A stretch of 14,100 nt of DNA from an uncultured Chryseolinea sp. (GCA_946478915.1 CAMLER010000051.1:1-14100), one strand, 5' to 3'; shown: positions 6,640 to 14,100, counted from the stretch's first letter. A program made the numbers and translations. The notes: generated by a model not told the origin, from the sequence alone.

Positions 6640-8781
6640 CTACCTCTGGTTGTTATTGTCGGCGCTCGACTGACGTCGCAGCAAAGATGAGGTTGGAGGC
6701 CCCACCTCGTTATGTCTCAGTACAAACTCAGCTCTTCTGTTTTTTTGGTGGTCCTCTTCAGAACAGTCGGCATTGAAGCATGGTACGACCGGCAAAGATT
6801 CGCCGAACGCCTTCGGTATAATACGATCCTTGTCAATTCCCTGACTGATGAGGTATTTGCTAACGGCCTGCACCCTTCTTCGGGAGAGTTTAATATTGTA
6901 CTCATCATCGCCCCGGTCGTCGGCGTGGCCAGCAACTACCAGGCTGAGCGTCAGATCATGTTCAAGGATGTTTTTCACTTCGTTAAGATATATCTTGTCG
7001 CCTTCGTCGAGGGTGGCCATGTCAAAGTCAAAGTAAATATTTCTCAGGTTTGTACGATCTGATTTTTGCAAACCCAGTTCTTTCAAGACCTTTGAAGCAT
7101 CTGTTAGATTTCCCTTGGCCAGATATTCATTTCCCTCTGGTGTTTGAAGGTATAGCAGACTATCTTTTTCCGTTATCTCGGTCAAATCATCTCCTTTTTT
7201 AAGATACATTCTGGAAGTTCCCTTGTCTGTATTAACAACGAGAAGTTTTGAATTTTGATCGTCCGATTTCTTTTTCAAAACAATCGTGAACTTTTCGGTT
7301 TCCGGTCCTTGCGATGGTATAGTGAGTTCTTCGGAGGCACTTTCATATTTGTCGTGCTCAACAAAAATTCTATACGTGTTGTCACGGTCTCCGAGAAAAT
7401 TCATAACACCCTTTTCAATTTGCACTGGAATATTTGAGTTTGAATTCTTGTCGGTAACGATAGCTCTGTAGCCGTCGATAGGATGTCCCGACGAATCGGT
7501 AACAAGGCCAAGGGCAAGGACCTGATTTGTCGCCAATTTCCGGAACGAAAAAAGATCGTCATTGCCATACCTGGCTGATGCAAAGTAGCCGTTCCGTTGG
7601 GTTGGATCTGTTATTAACGAAAAATCATCTGCGGTTGAGTTTAAGGGATAGCCTAGGTTAAGCGGCGTGGAGTAATCATCATTAGCCAACACACTTTTAA
7701 ACAGGTCAAGCCCACCTAAACCACCGTGGCCGTTGGATGCGAAGTATAGTGTTGAGTCCACCACGAAGGGGAAGGCTTCGTCTTGTGGGGTATTGATAGC
7801 AGGTCCAAGGTTTACCGGGACTCGCCACGAACCATTCTCCCGCTCTACCCGGTAGATATCTGTGCCACCATATCCGCCTGGCATATTAGAAGCAAAGTAC
7901 AGAACTCTTCCGTTGTTGGAAATCCATGGATGCATGTATGAATACAGGGGATCATTAAAGGGCAACGGTGTAACTTGCCACGATCTGTCTTTGTCTAACG
8001 CAGCTTCATATAATCCTGGTCGCCACTCATACAACTTTCTTCTGCCTTCAACTTTTATTTTCTGATTCCGGTTTATGATCATTTTTTTATAGTCATCATA
8101 AAACGCAGCAGGACCGTCATGGTGCTTTGTGCTCAAATCATCCTCGAATAAAATTGGTGATCCGAATTCCTGGCGAGGATCTTTTCGCGAATAATAGAGA
8201 TTCAGAAATGGACTGTTATCCCAGTGTGACCGCTTACTTGATCCTTCCCGTCTGGCAGAAGAAAATACGATGCCGTCTTTATAATACACCGGGGAGAATT
8301 CACTTTCTTCTGTGTTGAGGGGAAGACGTTGAACAGCGACCGAGGCCGAGTCCTGGATATACTTTTCAAAGTTCCGCAGATCACTCAACATCCGGGATGC
8401 CAGTTCATGGTCCGGGTCATTCTTCAAGACATGTTGCAGGAGTGTGTCAGCGGTATAGGTCTTTTTTAAAACGATAAGAACCTGCGCAAATTGATAATAG
8501 TCTTCTATCGAAAATCGTCCTTTGTTTTGCCGTGCCCGAACAAACCACTGTTCAGATTCTGCCATCTGATTGATGTTGTGATAGCTCTTTGCCAGCGAAA
8601 GCATGATATCTCCCTGATGCGGCGACTTTTTTAGTGCTTTTTGATAATAGTCTGCAGCAAATTGATAATGATGGTGGGCATAAAGAGAATCCGCAAGCCT
8701 GCGGTATGCCGCGCTGCTATGCTGCGACCATGCGGCCGTTGCCGTAAGAGCGAAGATTGCTATTAAAAATATCCTTTGCAT
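6640..8781 (-). CDS. OmpA-family protein with TPR, PD40 propeller and regulatory-like domain (PorE-like)
   Basis: This 713-residue envelope protein probably anchors the neighbouring PorP-like protein and adhesin to peptidoglycan. Domains in order: a signal peptide (1-20, ending AAWSQ); TPR-like helices (about 22-140, e.g. YQFAADYYQKAL); a PD40/WD40-like propeller (about 160-415, with the repeated phrases LYFASNMPGGYGGTDIY and LYFASNGHGGLGGLDLF); a carboxypeptidase-regulatory-like beta domain (about 420-502); and an OmpA C-terminal domain (about 580-689). The OmpA domain has the peptidoglycan-binding region GHADDRGDDEYNIKLSRRR (618-636) and a Cys-containing insert (CFNADC, 668-673). This order is that of PorE of Porphyromonas gingivalis T9SS, though similar proteins exist in several copies per genome. 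ATG at 8781 is preferred over an in-frame TTG six bases upstream, because it gives a normal signal peptide. It starts two bases after the PorP-like stop, so translation is probably coupled. Confidence 0.93.
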   Translation of the reverse strand: MQRIFLIAIFALTATAAWSQHSSAAYRRLADSLYAHHHYQFAADYYQKALKKSPHQGDIMLSLAKSYHNINQMAESEQWFVRARQNKGRFSIEDYYQFAQVLIVLKKTYTADTLLQHVLKNDPDHELASRMLSDLRNFEKYIQDSASVAVQRLPLNTEESEFSPVYYKDGIVFSSARREGSSKRSHWDNSPFLNLYYSRKDPRQEFGSPILFEDDLSTKHHDGPAAFYDDYKKMIINRNQKIKVEGRRKLYEWRPGLYEAALDKDRSWQVTPLPFNDPLYSYMHPWISNNGRVLYFASNMPGGYGGTDIYRVERENGSWRVPVNLGPAINTPQDEAFPFVVDSTLYFASNGHGGLGGLDLFKSVLANDDYSTPLNLGYPLNSTADDFSLITDPTQRNGYFASARYGNDDLFSFRKLATNQVLALGLVTDSSGHPIDGYRAIVTDKNSNSNIPVQIEKGVMNFLGDRDNTYRIFVEHDKYESASEELTIPSQGPETEKFTIVLKKKSDDQNSKLLVVNTDKGTSRMYLKKGDDLTEITEKDSLLYLQTPEGNEYLAKGNLTDASKVLKELGLQKSDRTNLRNIYFDFDMATLDEGDKIYLNEVKNILEHDLTLSLVVAGHADDRGDDEYNIKLSRRRVQAVSKYLISQGIDKDRIIPKAFGESLPVVPCFNADCSEEDHQKNRRAEFVLRHNEVGPPTSSLLRRQSSADNNNQR

Positions 8782-8783
8782 AC

Positions 8784-9713
8784 TCAAAAATAACGAGGTG
8801 AAAAGACTATGTGTTTCTTGCGATTCATACGTATGTTCAATACAACCTCATGGGTCCCGCGTTGCAAAGTAGAAAGTGCACTGATGGGGTGACCATATGA
8901 ATAGCCAAGACTTAACTGATTGTTGATATGCATTTCAAGCAAACCATCTATCGAGTCGTCCATCCGGTATGAAGCGCCGATCCAAAGCATTTCGTGGATG
9001 AGTAAATTTGCATTGATATCATATTGAAACGCTCCTCCTTCTACCCATTTCAAAAGGACATTTGGCTTAAGCTTCAGATTTCGGCTAAGAGTGAATACAT
9101 GCCCTGCAGACAGAAAGTAGTGCCGTTTCTGTCTGGCCTGGGTATACTCGCTCTCGTTGTTCCATCGATTATTGATCAACGTTGGCAAGGATAATCCAAC
9201 GTACGTCTTTCTTGAATAATAGTATGCACCAATACCCAGGTTAGGGAGCAACCGGCTCTCTGTTTGCGCGAAGATCGGATCTGGTTGACCGTTAGGCGTT
9301 ACTATGTTCAGATCAGCAAGATTTGCCTGGTAATAGGTTACGCCTGCTTGTCCTCCCAATGCAAGTTTTCCATATTTTGAAACCGGTATTCGATAGGCAT
9401 AGGTTCCATAAGCCATATATTGGTTTATTACGCTCACCTGGTCGTGAACCAATACTGCGCCTGCAGCGGATCGAGACAATTTTAATGGTGAATGCAAGGA
9501 AGCTACCTGTGTTTGGGGTGCGCCCTTGATTCCTGTCCATTGAGAACGCGCGGCAACCGTAGCGGTCATTCCCTCATGACTTCCTGTATATGCCGGATTA
9601 ATGACCAATCCATTGAACATGTATTGTGTAAATAATGGATTTTGTTGCGCATACCCATTCCGTGAAATAATGATACTGGTAAGGGCCAGAATGATAATTA
9701 AAAAATTTTTCAC
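8784..9713 (-). CDS. PorP/SprF-family type IX secretion outer membrane protein
   Basis: This is a 309-residue predicted outer-membrane beta-barrel. It has a signal peptide (MKNFLIIILALTSIII, cleaved near GYAQ at 20-23) followed by the family hallmark NPLFTQYMFNGLVINPAYTG (25-44). The rest consists of amphipathic strands with Tyr/Gly-rich turns (KYGKLALGGQAGVTYYQANL, LGIGAYYYSRKTYVGLSLP, WIGASYRMDD). Family members assist secretion or surface retention of one partner protein. SprF in Flavobacterium is needed for secretion of the adhesin SprB, and type-B sorted proteins often have such a neighbour. Here the partner should be the 940-residue repeat protein 58 bases upstream. The start is GTG at 9713, since no ATG would retain the signal peptide. 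The stop lies two bases from the next gene's ATG. Confidence 0.94.
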   Translation of the reverse strand: MKNFLIIILALTSIIISRNGYAQQNPLFTQYMFNGLVINPAYTGSHEGMTATVAARSQWTGIKGAPQTQVASLHSPLKLSRSAAGAVLVHDQVSVINQYMAYGTYAYRIPVSKYGKLALGGQAGVTYYQANLADLNIVTPNGQPDPIFAQTESRLLPNLGIGAYYYSRKTYVGLSLPTLINNRWNNESEYTQARQKRHYFLSAGHVFTLSRNLKLKPNVLLKWVEGGAFQYDINANLLIHEMLWIGASYRMDDSIDGLLEMHINNQLSLGYSYGHPISALSTLQRGTHEVVLNIRMNRKKHIVFSPRYF

Positions 9714-9771
9714 TTCCGTTATCTTTCGTGAATAAGTCTCTTCTCGTCAATTTGCATTCCCTGTCTTTCGA

Positions 9772-12594
9772 TTATCTAACAATAACCACGTATCCATTCA
9801 TGGTTTTCAATTCTCCTCCCGGCTCGAGGATGTAATAATAAGTTCCCTGATCCAGAAGCTTTCCCGAATGCTGTGCTGCATTGCCGCGTCCATCCCATGG
9901 CGCAGAAACGTTTTCATAGTTTTGTTTTTGATAGACAAGGAATCCCCATCGGTCAAACACTTTCACTGCGTTATTTGGATAATATTCGATGCCTTGTATG
10001 TACCACGTATCGTTGTTGTTGTCATTGTTAGGTGAGAATCCTTCTGAAACCAAAAGGGGAGGGAAGGAGTTTTCGATGGTAACGGTGGCTTCGTCAGTAA
10101 GACCTGACGGATCCTGGATAGTATAACTGAACGTTACCGTTGAGTTGACCATCCCGGCCGGTGCGTAAATTATTTTACCCTCCGAAATAATTACCGTGCC
10201 TAATGCCGGATTGCTTACAGAAATTAATACAAGATCACTGTGATTGTTGTCTTCGTCATAGTCATTAGCAAGTACATCAATTGTGATGGGGGAGAGAGAA
10301 CTGTTTTCTACTGCGTCGTCGACGGCAACAGGCGCTTTGTTTTCAACTTCAATTACGGTTGCGGGAAGGGATTTTAGTCCGCTTGCATCTTGAATGGTAT
10401 AGGAAAAAACATCTACGCCAATGAATCCGGTCTGCGGAGTATAGGTTACCTGACCTGAAGCTTGCACTGTGACATTTCCATGTGCAGGATTACTGGCAAT
10501 AACTACTGAAGAGGGTAATATTGAATTGTCGACATCAAAGTCATTTTTTAGAATGTCGATATCCACAGCTGTATTCTCATTTGTTGTAGCTGCATCATCA
10601 ACAGCTACAGGACGGTCGTTTACGGGGAGAACCACTATGGTCACCGTTGCAACATTAGATTTGGCACCTGCTGCGTCCTCAACCTGATAGGTAAATGAGT
10701 CTTCACCCGTAAAATCTTTTACCGGACTGTAGGAGATGGTACCATTTGGTTCAACCACAGCATTTCCGTTTGCCGGATTACTCACTATGATGAGGTGAGC
10801 TGTGTTCATGGAATTATCTACGTCGGTATCGTTCGCAAGTACATCGATTCCTAACGCCATTTCCTCAGCTGTAGTCGCCACATCGTCATTTGCAATAGGC
10901 GGATCGTTGACAGGAGTTACTTCAATAGTAACCGAAACTACATTGGAAAGTGCACCCTGCGCGTCCTTAATCTGATAGCTGAATGAATCGTTACCGAAAT
11001 AATTCTGTTCAGGAGTAAATACAATATTGCCGGTTGAGGACACTGCAACAGCCGTCCCATGGGAAGGATTTGCTGAGACTATCAGTGTCGCGCCTGCCCA
11101 GGTATTATCAATATCAATATCATTGGCGAGAACTGGAATTGATACTGGCGTATCCTCCGGAGTTGTTGCAACATCTGGGTTAGCCGCCGGAGCATCATTG
11201 ATTGGTGTGACGGTTACAGTAACAGCGGCCGGCGTGGATATCGCTCCTTCTGCATCTCTTAATTGATAGGTAAATGAATCATTTCCATTATAGTCAATGG
11301 AGGGTGTGTATTGAATTGTGCCGGACACGGGTTCGATGACCGCCGTACCATGTTCAGGCAAAGTAACTATAATAAGACTGGAACCATCCAGCGTATTATC
11401 AACATCGACATCGTTTGTCAGAACAGGAATTGACACGGTTACTTCCTCATCAGTAGTTGCCACATCGGGATTGGCAACCGGCGCATCATTCACTGGATTT
11501 ATCGTAATGTTTACTGCAGCAACATTCGACAATGCATCGCTTGCATCTTTAACCTGGTATGTGAATATATCCGTACCGTTGTAGTTCAGGTGTGGAGTGT
11601 ATGTAACAGCACCATTGTTTGCATCGACGGTTATGGAACCATGAACGGGTGAATCGACAATCACGATCATGCTTCCGATAAGTACATCGTCGATGTCGAT
11701 ATCATTTGTCAGCACAAAAATTTCCTTTGCAATATCTTCATCTGTGGTTGCAGCATCGTCAAAGGCGATTGGGGCATCATTAACAGGAAGTATGGTGACA
11801 TGTACAGTGGTTTCATTCGAATTTCCCTGGCCATCATTTGCGTAGTAGGTGAAGGTGTCAGTTCCGTAGAAGTTAGGATTTGGCGTATAAATAAAAAATC
11901 CTCCTAAATCACTTACTACTCCATTGGCAGGTGGTTGTCCATGTATTGCAATCAGGTCGTCACCATCCGGATCTGTGTCGTTAATTAAAATACAACCACA
12001 ATCTAATTCCGTATCCTCATACATAACAAATGAGTCATCCTGGCCGATTGGAAGGTCATTTATTCCGTTTACCTGAATATTTCGCGTAACGGGTAGGCTG
12101 GATGAAGACCCATCATTCACAGAAAAGGAAACAGTCCTTAAGAGAACAGATGGGTTAGCGTTGTTGGTGTTTTTATATAATACTGACCGAATTGCATTGG
12201 TGAAGTCTGCAGGCGAAGCGGGACCTGTCAATGTAAGTGTACCCGTCTCTGCATCGAAAGATCCTGTAATTGAAAAAGCATCAGTAAATTCAAGCACGTC
12301 TTCCGTATTCACCAAATTACCAGAAATTGTAATGGTAGCGTTCGCAAGTAATGGGCTATCGGGATCTTGGACCAGTATTGTTTCAGTTATGGCCGTAGCA
12401 GCCTGCTCTTCATCATAACTTAAAGGGGCGGCTTCAATCCCCGATAACGTCGGGTCTTGCGCCGCCAGAGTAAAAGAGGCTAATAGACAGATGCATAAAA
12501 GTAATCTAAAATGGAAGGGTGTGTGTTGTAAAAAGAATATCGGTTTTCGTGCTGCCGACCCAATTTTGACCCTGAGTATATTTCCGCCATTCAT
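9772..12594 (-). CDS. Cadherin-like tandem-repeat surface protein with T9SS type-B sorting domain
   Basis: This is a 940-residue exported adhesin-like protein. A 30-residue leader precedes the hydrophobic core LLLCICLLASFTLAA (31-45), with cleavage near Q46. The ATG at 12594 is the only ATG start, since an in-frame TAG lies seven codons upstream. A first beta domain (about 48-175) is followed by seven repeats of 80-96 residues starting near 179, 272, 369, 466, 563, 659 and 753. Most open with a NDxPxAxxDxATT phrase and contain an Asp-rich VLxNDxDxDN motif, as in cadherin-like Big_9/tandem-95 modules. Those Asp clusters probably bind calcium. The end (about 848-940) is a gliding-motility-associated type-B C-terminal domain: SEGFSPNNDNNNDTWYIQGI, VFDRWGFLVYQK, APWDGRGN, LLDQGTYYYIL and final NGYVVIVR. 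It should pass through T9SS and be fixed at the surface or released. First gene of the PorP/OmpA operon. Confidence 0.94.
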   Translation of the reverse strand: MNGGNILRVKIGSAARKPIFFLQHTPFHFRLLLCICLLASFTLAAQDPTLSGIEAAPLSYDEEQAATAITETILVQDPDSPLLANATITISGNLVNTEDVLEFTDAFSITGSFDAETGTLTLTGPASPADFTNAIRSVLYKNTNNANPSVLLRTVSFSVNDGSSSSLPVTRNIQVNGINDLPIGQDDSFVMYEDTELDCGCILINDTDPDGDDLIAIHGQPPANGVVSDLGGFFIYTPNPNFYGTDTFTYYANDGQGNSNETTVHVTILPVNDAPIAFDDAATTDEDIAKEIFVLTNDIDIDDVLIGSMIVIVDSPVHGSITVDANNGAVTYTPHLNYNGTDIFTYQVKDASDALSNVAAVNITINPVNDAPVANPDVATTDEEVTVSIPVLTNDVDVDNTLDGSSLIIVTLPEHGTAVIEPVSGTIQYTPSIDYNGNDSFTYQLRDAEGAISTPAAVTVTVTPINDAPAANPDVATTPEDTPVSIPVLANDIDIDNTWAGATLIVSANPSHGTAVAVSSTGNIVFTPEQNYFGNDSFSYQIKDAQGALSNVVSVTIEVTPVNDPPIANDDVATTAEEMALGIDVLANDTDVDNSMNTAHLIIVSNPANGNAVVEPNGTISYSPVKDFTGEDSFTYQVEDAAGAKSNVATVTIVVLPVNDRPVAVDDAATTNENTAVDIDILKNDFDVDNSILPSSVVIASNPAHGNVTVQASGQVTYTPQTGFIGVDVFSYTIQDASGLKSLPATVIEVENKAPVAVDDAVENSSLSPITIDVLANDYDEDNNHSDLVLISVSNPALGTVIISEGKIIYAPAGMVNSTVTFSYTIQDPSGLTDEATVTIENSFPPLLVSEGFSPNNDNNNDTWYIQGIEYYPNNAVKVFDRWGFLVYQKQNYENVSAPWDGRGNAAQHSGKLLDQGTYYYILEPGGELKTMNGYVVIVR

Positions 12595-12622
12595 AGTTAA
12601 GGGTGTGTTAACCTAAACAAAT

Positions 12623-12636
12623 GCCTCAAACGAGGC
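12623..12636 (-). promoter_or_regulatory. Short GC hairpin in the adhesin leader
   Basis: GCCTC (12623-12627) and GAGGC (12632-12636) form a perfect 5-bp stem with a 4-base loop, about 29 bases upstream of the adhesin start codon. In the transcript it would sit near the ribosome-loading region. There is no T run behind it, so it is not a terminator. A regulatory effect is inferred from position only. Confidence 0.3.
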
Positions 12637-12746
12637 TTCCTATAGACATTGCGTAACTATATATGGCGAGCAGGCAAAATGTAAACTTTAAATCCTTTCC
12701 TTACATAAATATTTTTTTACGTCACTCTCAATTTGGGATATTTTCC

Positions 12747-12771
12747 AAAAAAAATGGTGGTTTTAGCCATT
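12747..12771 (-). terminator. Possible weak terminator after the Q/P-rich gene
   Basis: AATGG (12753-12757) can pair with CCATT (12767-12771). On the - strand the stem runs into eight T (complement of the A run 12747-12754). The stem is only 5 bp and it lies about 210 bases past the stop at 12980, so it may be chance in AT-rich DNA. If real, it separates the Q/P-rich gene from the adhesin operon. Confidence 0.3.
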
Positions 12772-12979
12772 ATTAGTACATCGGGTAGGCTTACAGTTGT
12801 TTGTATTGTGGAATTTCTTTCCCGGCCTTACAAGGTCCAAGAATATATTAGCCATAACTCGATTAACGATCCAAAGGTGCTGGCGTCCCGGAGGCAATTA
12901 TTCATTGCGAACTCTTATAATATTATCACTCGATTACAGGTGTTTGTGACTGAAATGCAACGCCATAAGCTTTACGACT

Positions 12980-13381
12980 CTATCCCGGGCGTTGTAAACC
13001 TGTTTCGGAGGACGATGGCTGAACACGCTGATTAAGTTGATTTGTGTTTTTATTGCTGTTTAGATCCAGCGGCTGTGTTTGTGAGGGAATTTGGGGATTG
13101 GTCTGTAAGGGCTGTAATCTTAGTCCCGGTTGTGACGGCAGTTTAGGGTACTGTAGCGAAGGACTTGTCTGAAATCTTTGCTGGATAATCGGGGATGTTT
13201 GTTGCTGCTGAGGAGCGTACTGCGGAGTGTAAACCGATTGCGAATCTTTCGGTTGGCCAAGAGCGGGATTTTGGAACTGCAAATCTGTTTTATATTCTGC
13301 ACTGTTTGTTGAATCCTGTTGTTGTCCAAAGACAGCGACACTGAAAGCGGCCGCGCAGAATGTCATAATTATTTTCTTCAT
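12980..13381 (-). CDS. Small secreted Gln/Pro-rich protein
   Basis: This is a 133-residue protein with a convincing signal peptide (MKKIIMTFCAAAFSVAVFGQ) and a mature part of low complexity. I count 26 Gln and 15 Pro in the whole sequence, about 31%. They occur as QQQ and QQQQ runs and many QP or PQ pairs, along with many Ser, Thr and Asn. There are no Trp residues, and the only Cys is in the signal. It is probably disordered and exported to the periplasm or beyond. I do not recognise a family. The reading frame has a normal ATG with an A-rich leader. It lies upstream of, and on the same strand as, the adhesin operon but 385 bases away, so a functional link is only possible. Confidence 0.68.
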   Translation of the reverse strand: MKKIIMTFCAAAFSVAVFGQQQDSTNSAEYKTDLQFQNPALGQPKDSQSVYTPQYAPQQQQTSPIIQQRFQTSPSLQYPKLPSQPGLRLQPLQTNPQIPSQTQPLDLNSNKNTNQLNQRVQPSSSETGLQRPG

Positions 13382-13686
13382 GGCGTTGTTGCTTTACTAT
13401 ATAATTGGTCTCTAAGATTATGCCATCCTCAAAACATCTTCCATTCATTTCCAGCATCAGTGATTTGCCGTCTCTATTCCACACTGCGTACTTTTTCGAC
13501 GGGCAATCTTCCATCTGCTGATTGTTTCCCTGTCACAATTAGTGTTACAGGAGGGGCCTTCTTTGACTAAGAACTTTGTAATTTCTTGCTAATGTTTACG
13601 TTAATGAGGTATAACAATTTCCTGAACTCAGACGCACGAACTTTGTTATTGTTGTCAAGAGTCCTCCATTAAACCCAATAAAAATT
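13382..13686. other. Spacer between divergent genes
   Basis: This interval should hold the promoters of the Q/P-rich gene (leftward) and the short acidic gene (rightward). No clear -33/-7 pair could be assigned. The - strand is also open from an ATG at 13514 into the start of the Q/P-rich gene. That frame encodes a protein-like stretch (KKYAVWNRDGKSLMLEMNG), but it overlaps the better-supported gene and is not called here. Confidence 0.5.
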
Positions 13687-13890
13687 ATGAAACCGATATA
13701 TAGTGAAGGAGATAAGGTCTATCTGACAGAAGATGATGACTTTACCGATTATGAAATTGTGGAGATCACTATGGCAGATGGTGATGATACACTGGGAACA
13801 GAGGACAGTGTCAGATATAAGATCAAACCTGTTAAAGGCGATGGCGTGGTCGTGAAGAGTGAAGCAGAAATTTTTCCGATTACAGCTTAG
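13687..13890 (+). CDS. Short acidic hypothetical protein, 67 residues
   Basis: I do not recognise a named family. The protein is acidic, with 17 Asp+Glu against 7 Lys+Arg. It has no signal peptide or membrane segment, so it should be cytoplasmic. It reads like one small all-beta domain: a GDKVYLTEDDD start (8-18), YEIVEITMADGDD, then VRYKIKPVKGDGVVVKSEAE. This resembles an SH3-like or KOW-like barrel in outline, which is inference from the strand pattern. The start has the A-rich leader AATAAAAATTATG common to the other genes. A terminator follows 88 bases after the stop, supporting a monocistronic gene. Confidence 0.65.
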   Translation: MKPIYSEGDKVYLTEDDDFTDYEIVEITMADGDDTLGTEDSVRYKIKPVKGDGVVVKSEAEIFPITA

Positions 13891-13977
13891 ACATTGCAGA
13901 TAGATCTAACAGGTCTTAGTATTTGTTCTATTGCCGAATTTTGAATCAATCTCCAGCTGTTTCAAAATGAAAGCATA

Positions 13978-14008
13978 AAAAAAGGTGCTCGTTTGAAGCA
14001 CCTTTTTT
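13978..14008 (+). terminator. Bidirectional intrinsic terminator
   Basis: A 12-bp stem, AAAAAAGGTGCT (13978-13989) pairing with AGCACCTTTTTT (13997-14008), has a 7-base loop. It carries T tracts on both strands. On the + strand it closes the 67-residue gene. On the - strand it would serve any gene entering from the right edge. Confidence 0.83.
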
Positions 14009-14010
14009 AT

Positions 14011-14100
14011 TTATACACTTATTTCTAATTCTACTTTGTCATGTTTGCGATTTTGAAAGGAGGGAATAGGGAATGAGGTGCGCACTTTGCGACGCCATTC
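14011..14100 (-). CDS. Possible 3' end of a gene entering from the right edge
   Basis: The - strand is open for 29 codons from the window edge to a TAA at 14011-14013 and ends KHDKVELEISV. The stop lies two bases before the bidirectional terminator, which fits a convergent gene end. An open stretch this short occurs often by chance, and the region contains simple GGGAATA-type repeats. The opposite reading, an ATG near 14074 on the + strand behind AGGAGG, is equally untested. Confidence 0.27.
   Translation of the reverse strand, partial: EWRRKVRTSFPIPSFQNRKHDKVELEISV

Larger units (their letters stand above)
12595..12979. other. Gene-free leader region upstream of the adhesin operon
   Basis: No credible gene is seen. 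It should contain the - strand promoter of the adhesin operon. A TACATTTTG sequence (complement of 12675-12683) loosely resembles the Bacteroidota -7 element, but no matching -33 TTTG was found. Close to the start codon are GTTAA-N7-TTAAC (12596-12612) and a hairpin GCCTC-AAAC-GAGGC (12623-12636). Further right is a possible terminator for the upstream Q/P-rich gene. Confidence 0.5.

Noticed and set aside
8782..8787. TTG start for the OmpA-family gene at 8787
   Set aside because: ATG two codons later gives a normal signal peptide and a two-base gap to the PorP-like stop. TTG would need a rare start and an overlap.
11027..11584. Recurrent + strand frames rich in Thr, Val and Ser inside the adhesin
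   Set aside because: They are antisense translations of the adhesin repeats and recur only because the repeats do.
10000..12100. Regularly spaced similar segments that might suggest a CRISPR or satellite array
   Set aside because: The period is about 280-290 bases in one open reading frame, explained by the 80-96 residue protein repeats.
12733..13035. 100-codon + strand open frame opposite the adhesin leader and the Q/P-rich gene end
   Set aside because: The translation does not look like a known protein, overlaps a better-supported gene and has no leader or terminator context.

Overview
The window looks like a chromosomal segment of a Bacteroidota bacterium, probably of the Cytophagia/Chitinophagia type. 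The evidence is a SusC/SusD pair, a type IX secretion system (T9SS) PorP/SprF-like protein, a type-B T9SS sorting domain, lipoprotein signal peptides, and A-rich leaders without Shine-Dalgarno sequences. The genus cannot be fixed from the sequence. No rRNA, tRNA, CRISPR array, transposase or phage gene was seen.

Layout. On the left, on the + strand, are the 3' end of a SusC-like TonB-dependent transporter (1-557) and its SusD-like lipoprotein (574-2262), closed by a strong terminator (2339-2371). From about 2450 to 13381 every recognised gene is on the - strand. In order of increasing coordinate these are: a PAP2/vanadium-haloperoxidase-like lipoprotein (2502-3788); a PchR-like AraC-family regulator (4019-4987); a DUF6503-like lipoprotein (5136-5879); a 77-residue orphan (6070-6303); and a three-gene T9SS module read leftwards from 12594 to 6640. 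A Q/P-rich secreted protein (12980-13381) lies upstream of the module. On the right, a short acidic protein is on the + strand (13687-13890), followed by a hairpin terminator and an unresolved edge.

The most coherent system is the 12594-6640 module. A 940-residue exported protein of tandem cadherin-like repeats ends in a gliding-motility-type (type B) C-terminal sorting domain. It is followed by a PorP/SprF-family outer-membrane protein. Last comes a TPR + PD40 propeller + regulatory-like + OmpA protein with the architecture of PorE, which starts two bases after the PorP stop. A hairpin with a T tract ends the unit. By analogy with SprB/SprF in Flavobacterium and PorP/PorE in Porphyromonas, the cluster probably makes, exports and anchors one surface adhesin, with the OmpA domain tethering the complex to peptidoglycan.

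The SusCD pair imports an unknown ligand and carries no enzyme genes after it before its terminator. The other genes are single units with no clear pathway link to each other. The intergenic regions hold several hairpins, a 7-bp tandem repeat and a repeated 9-mer near the AraC gene.
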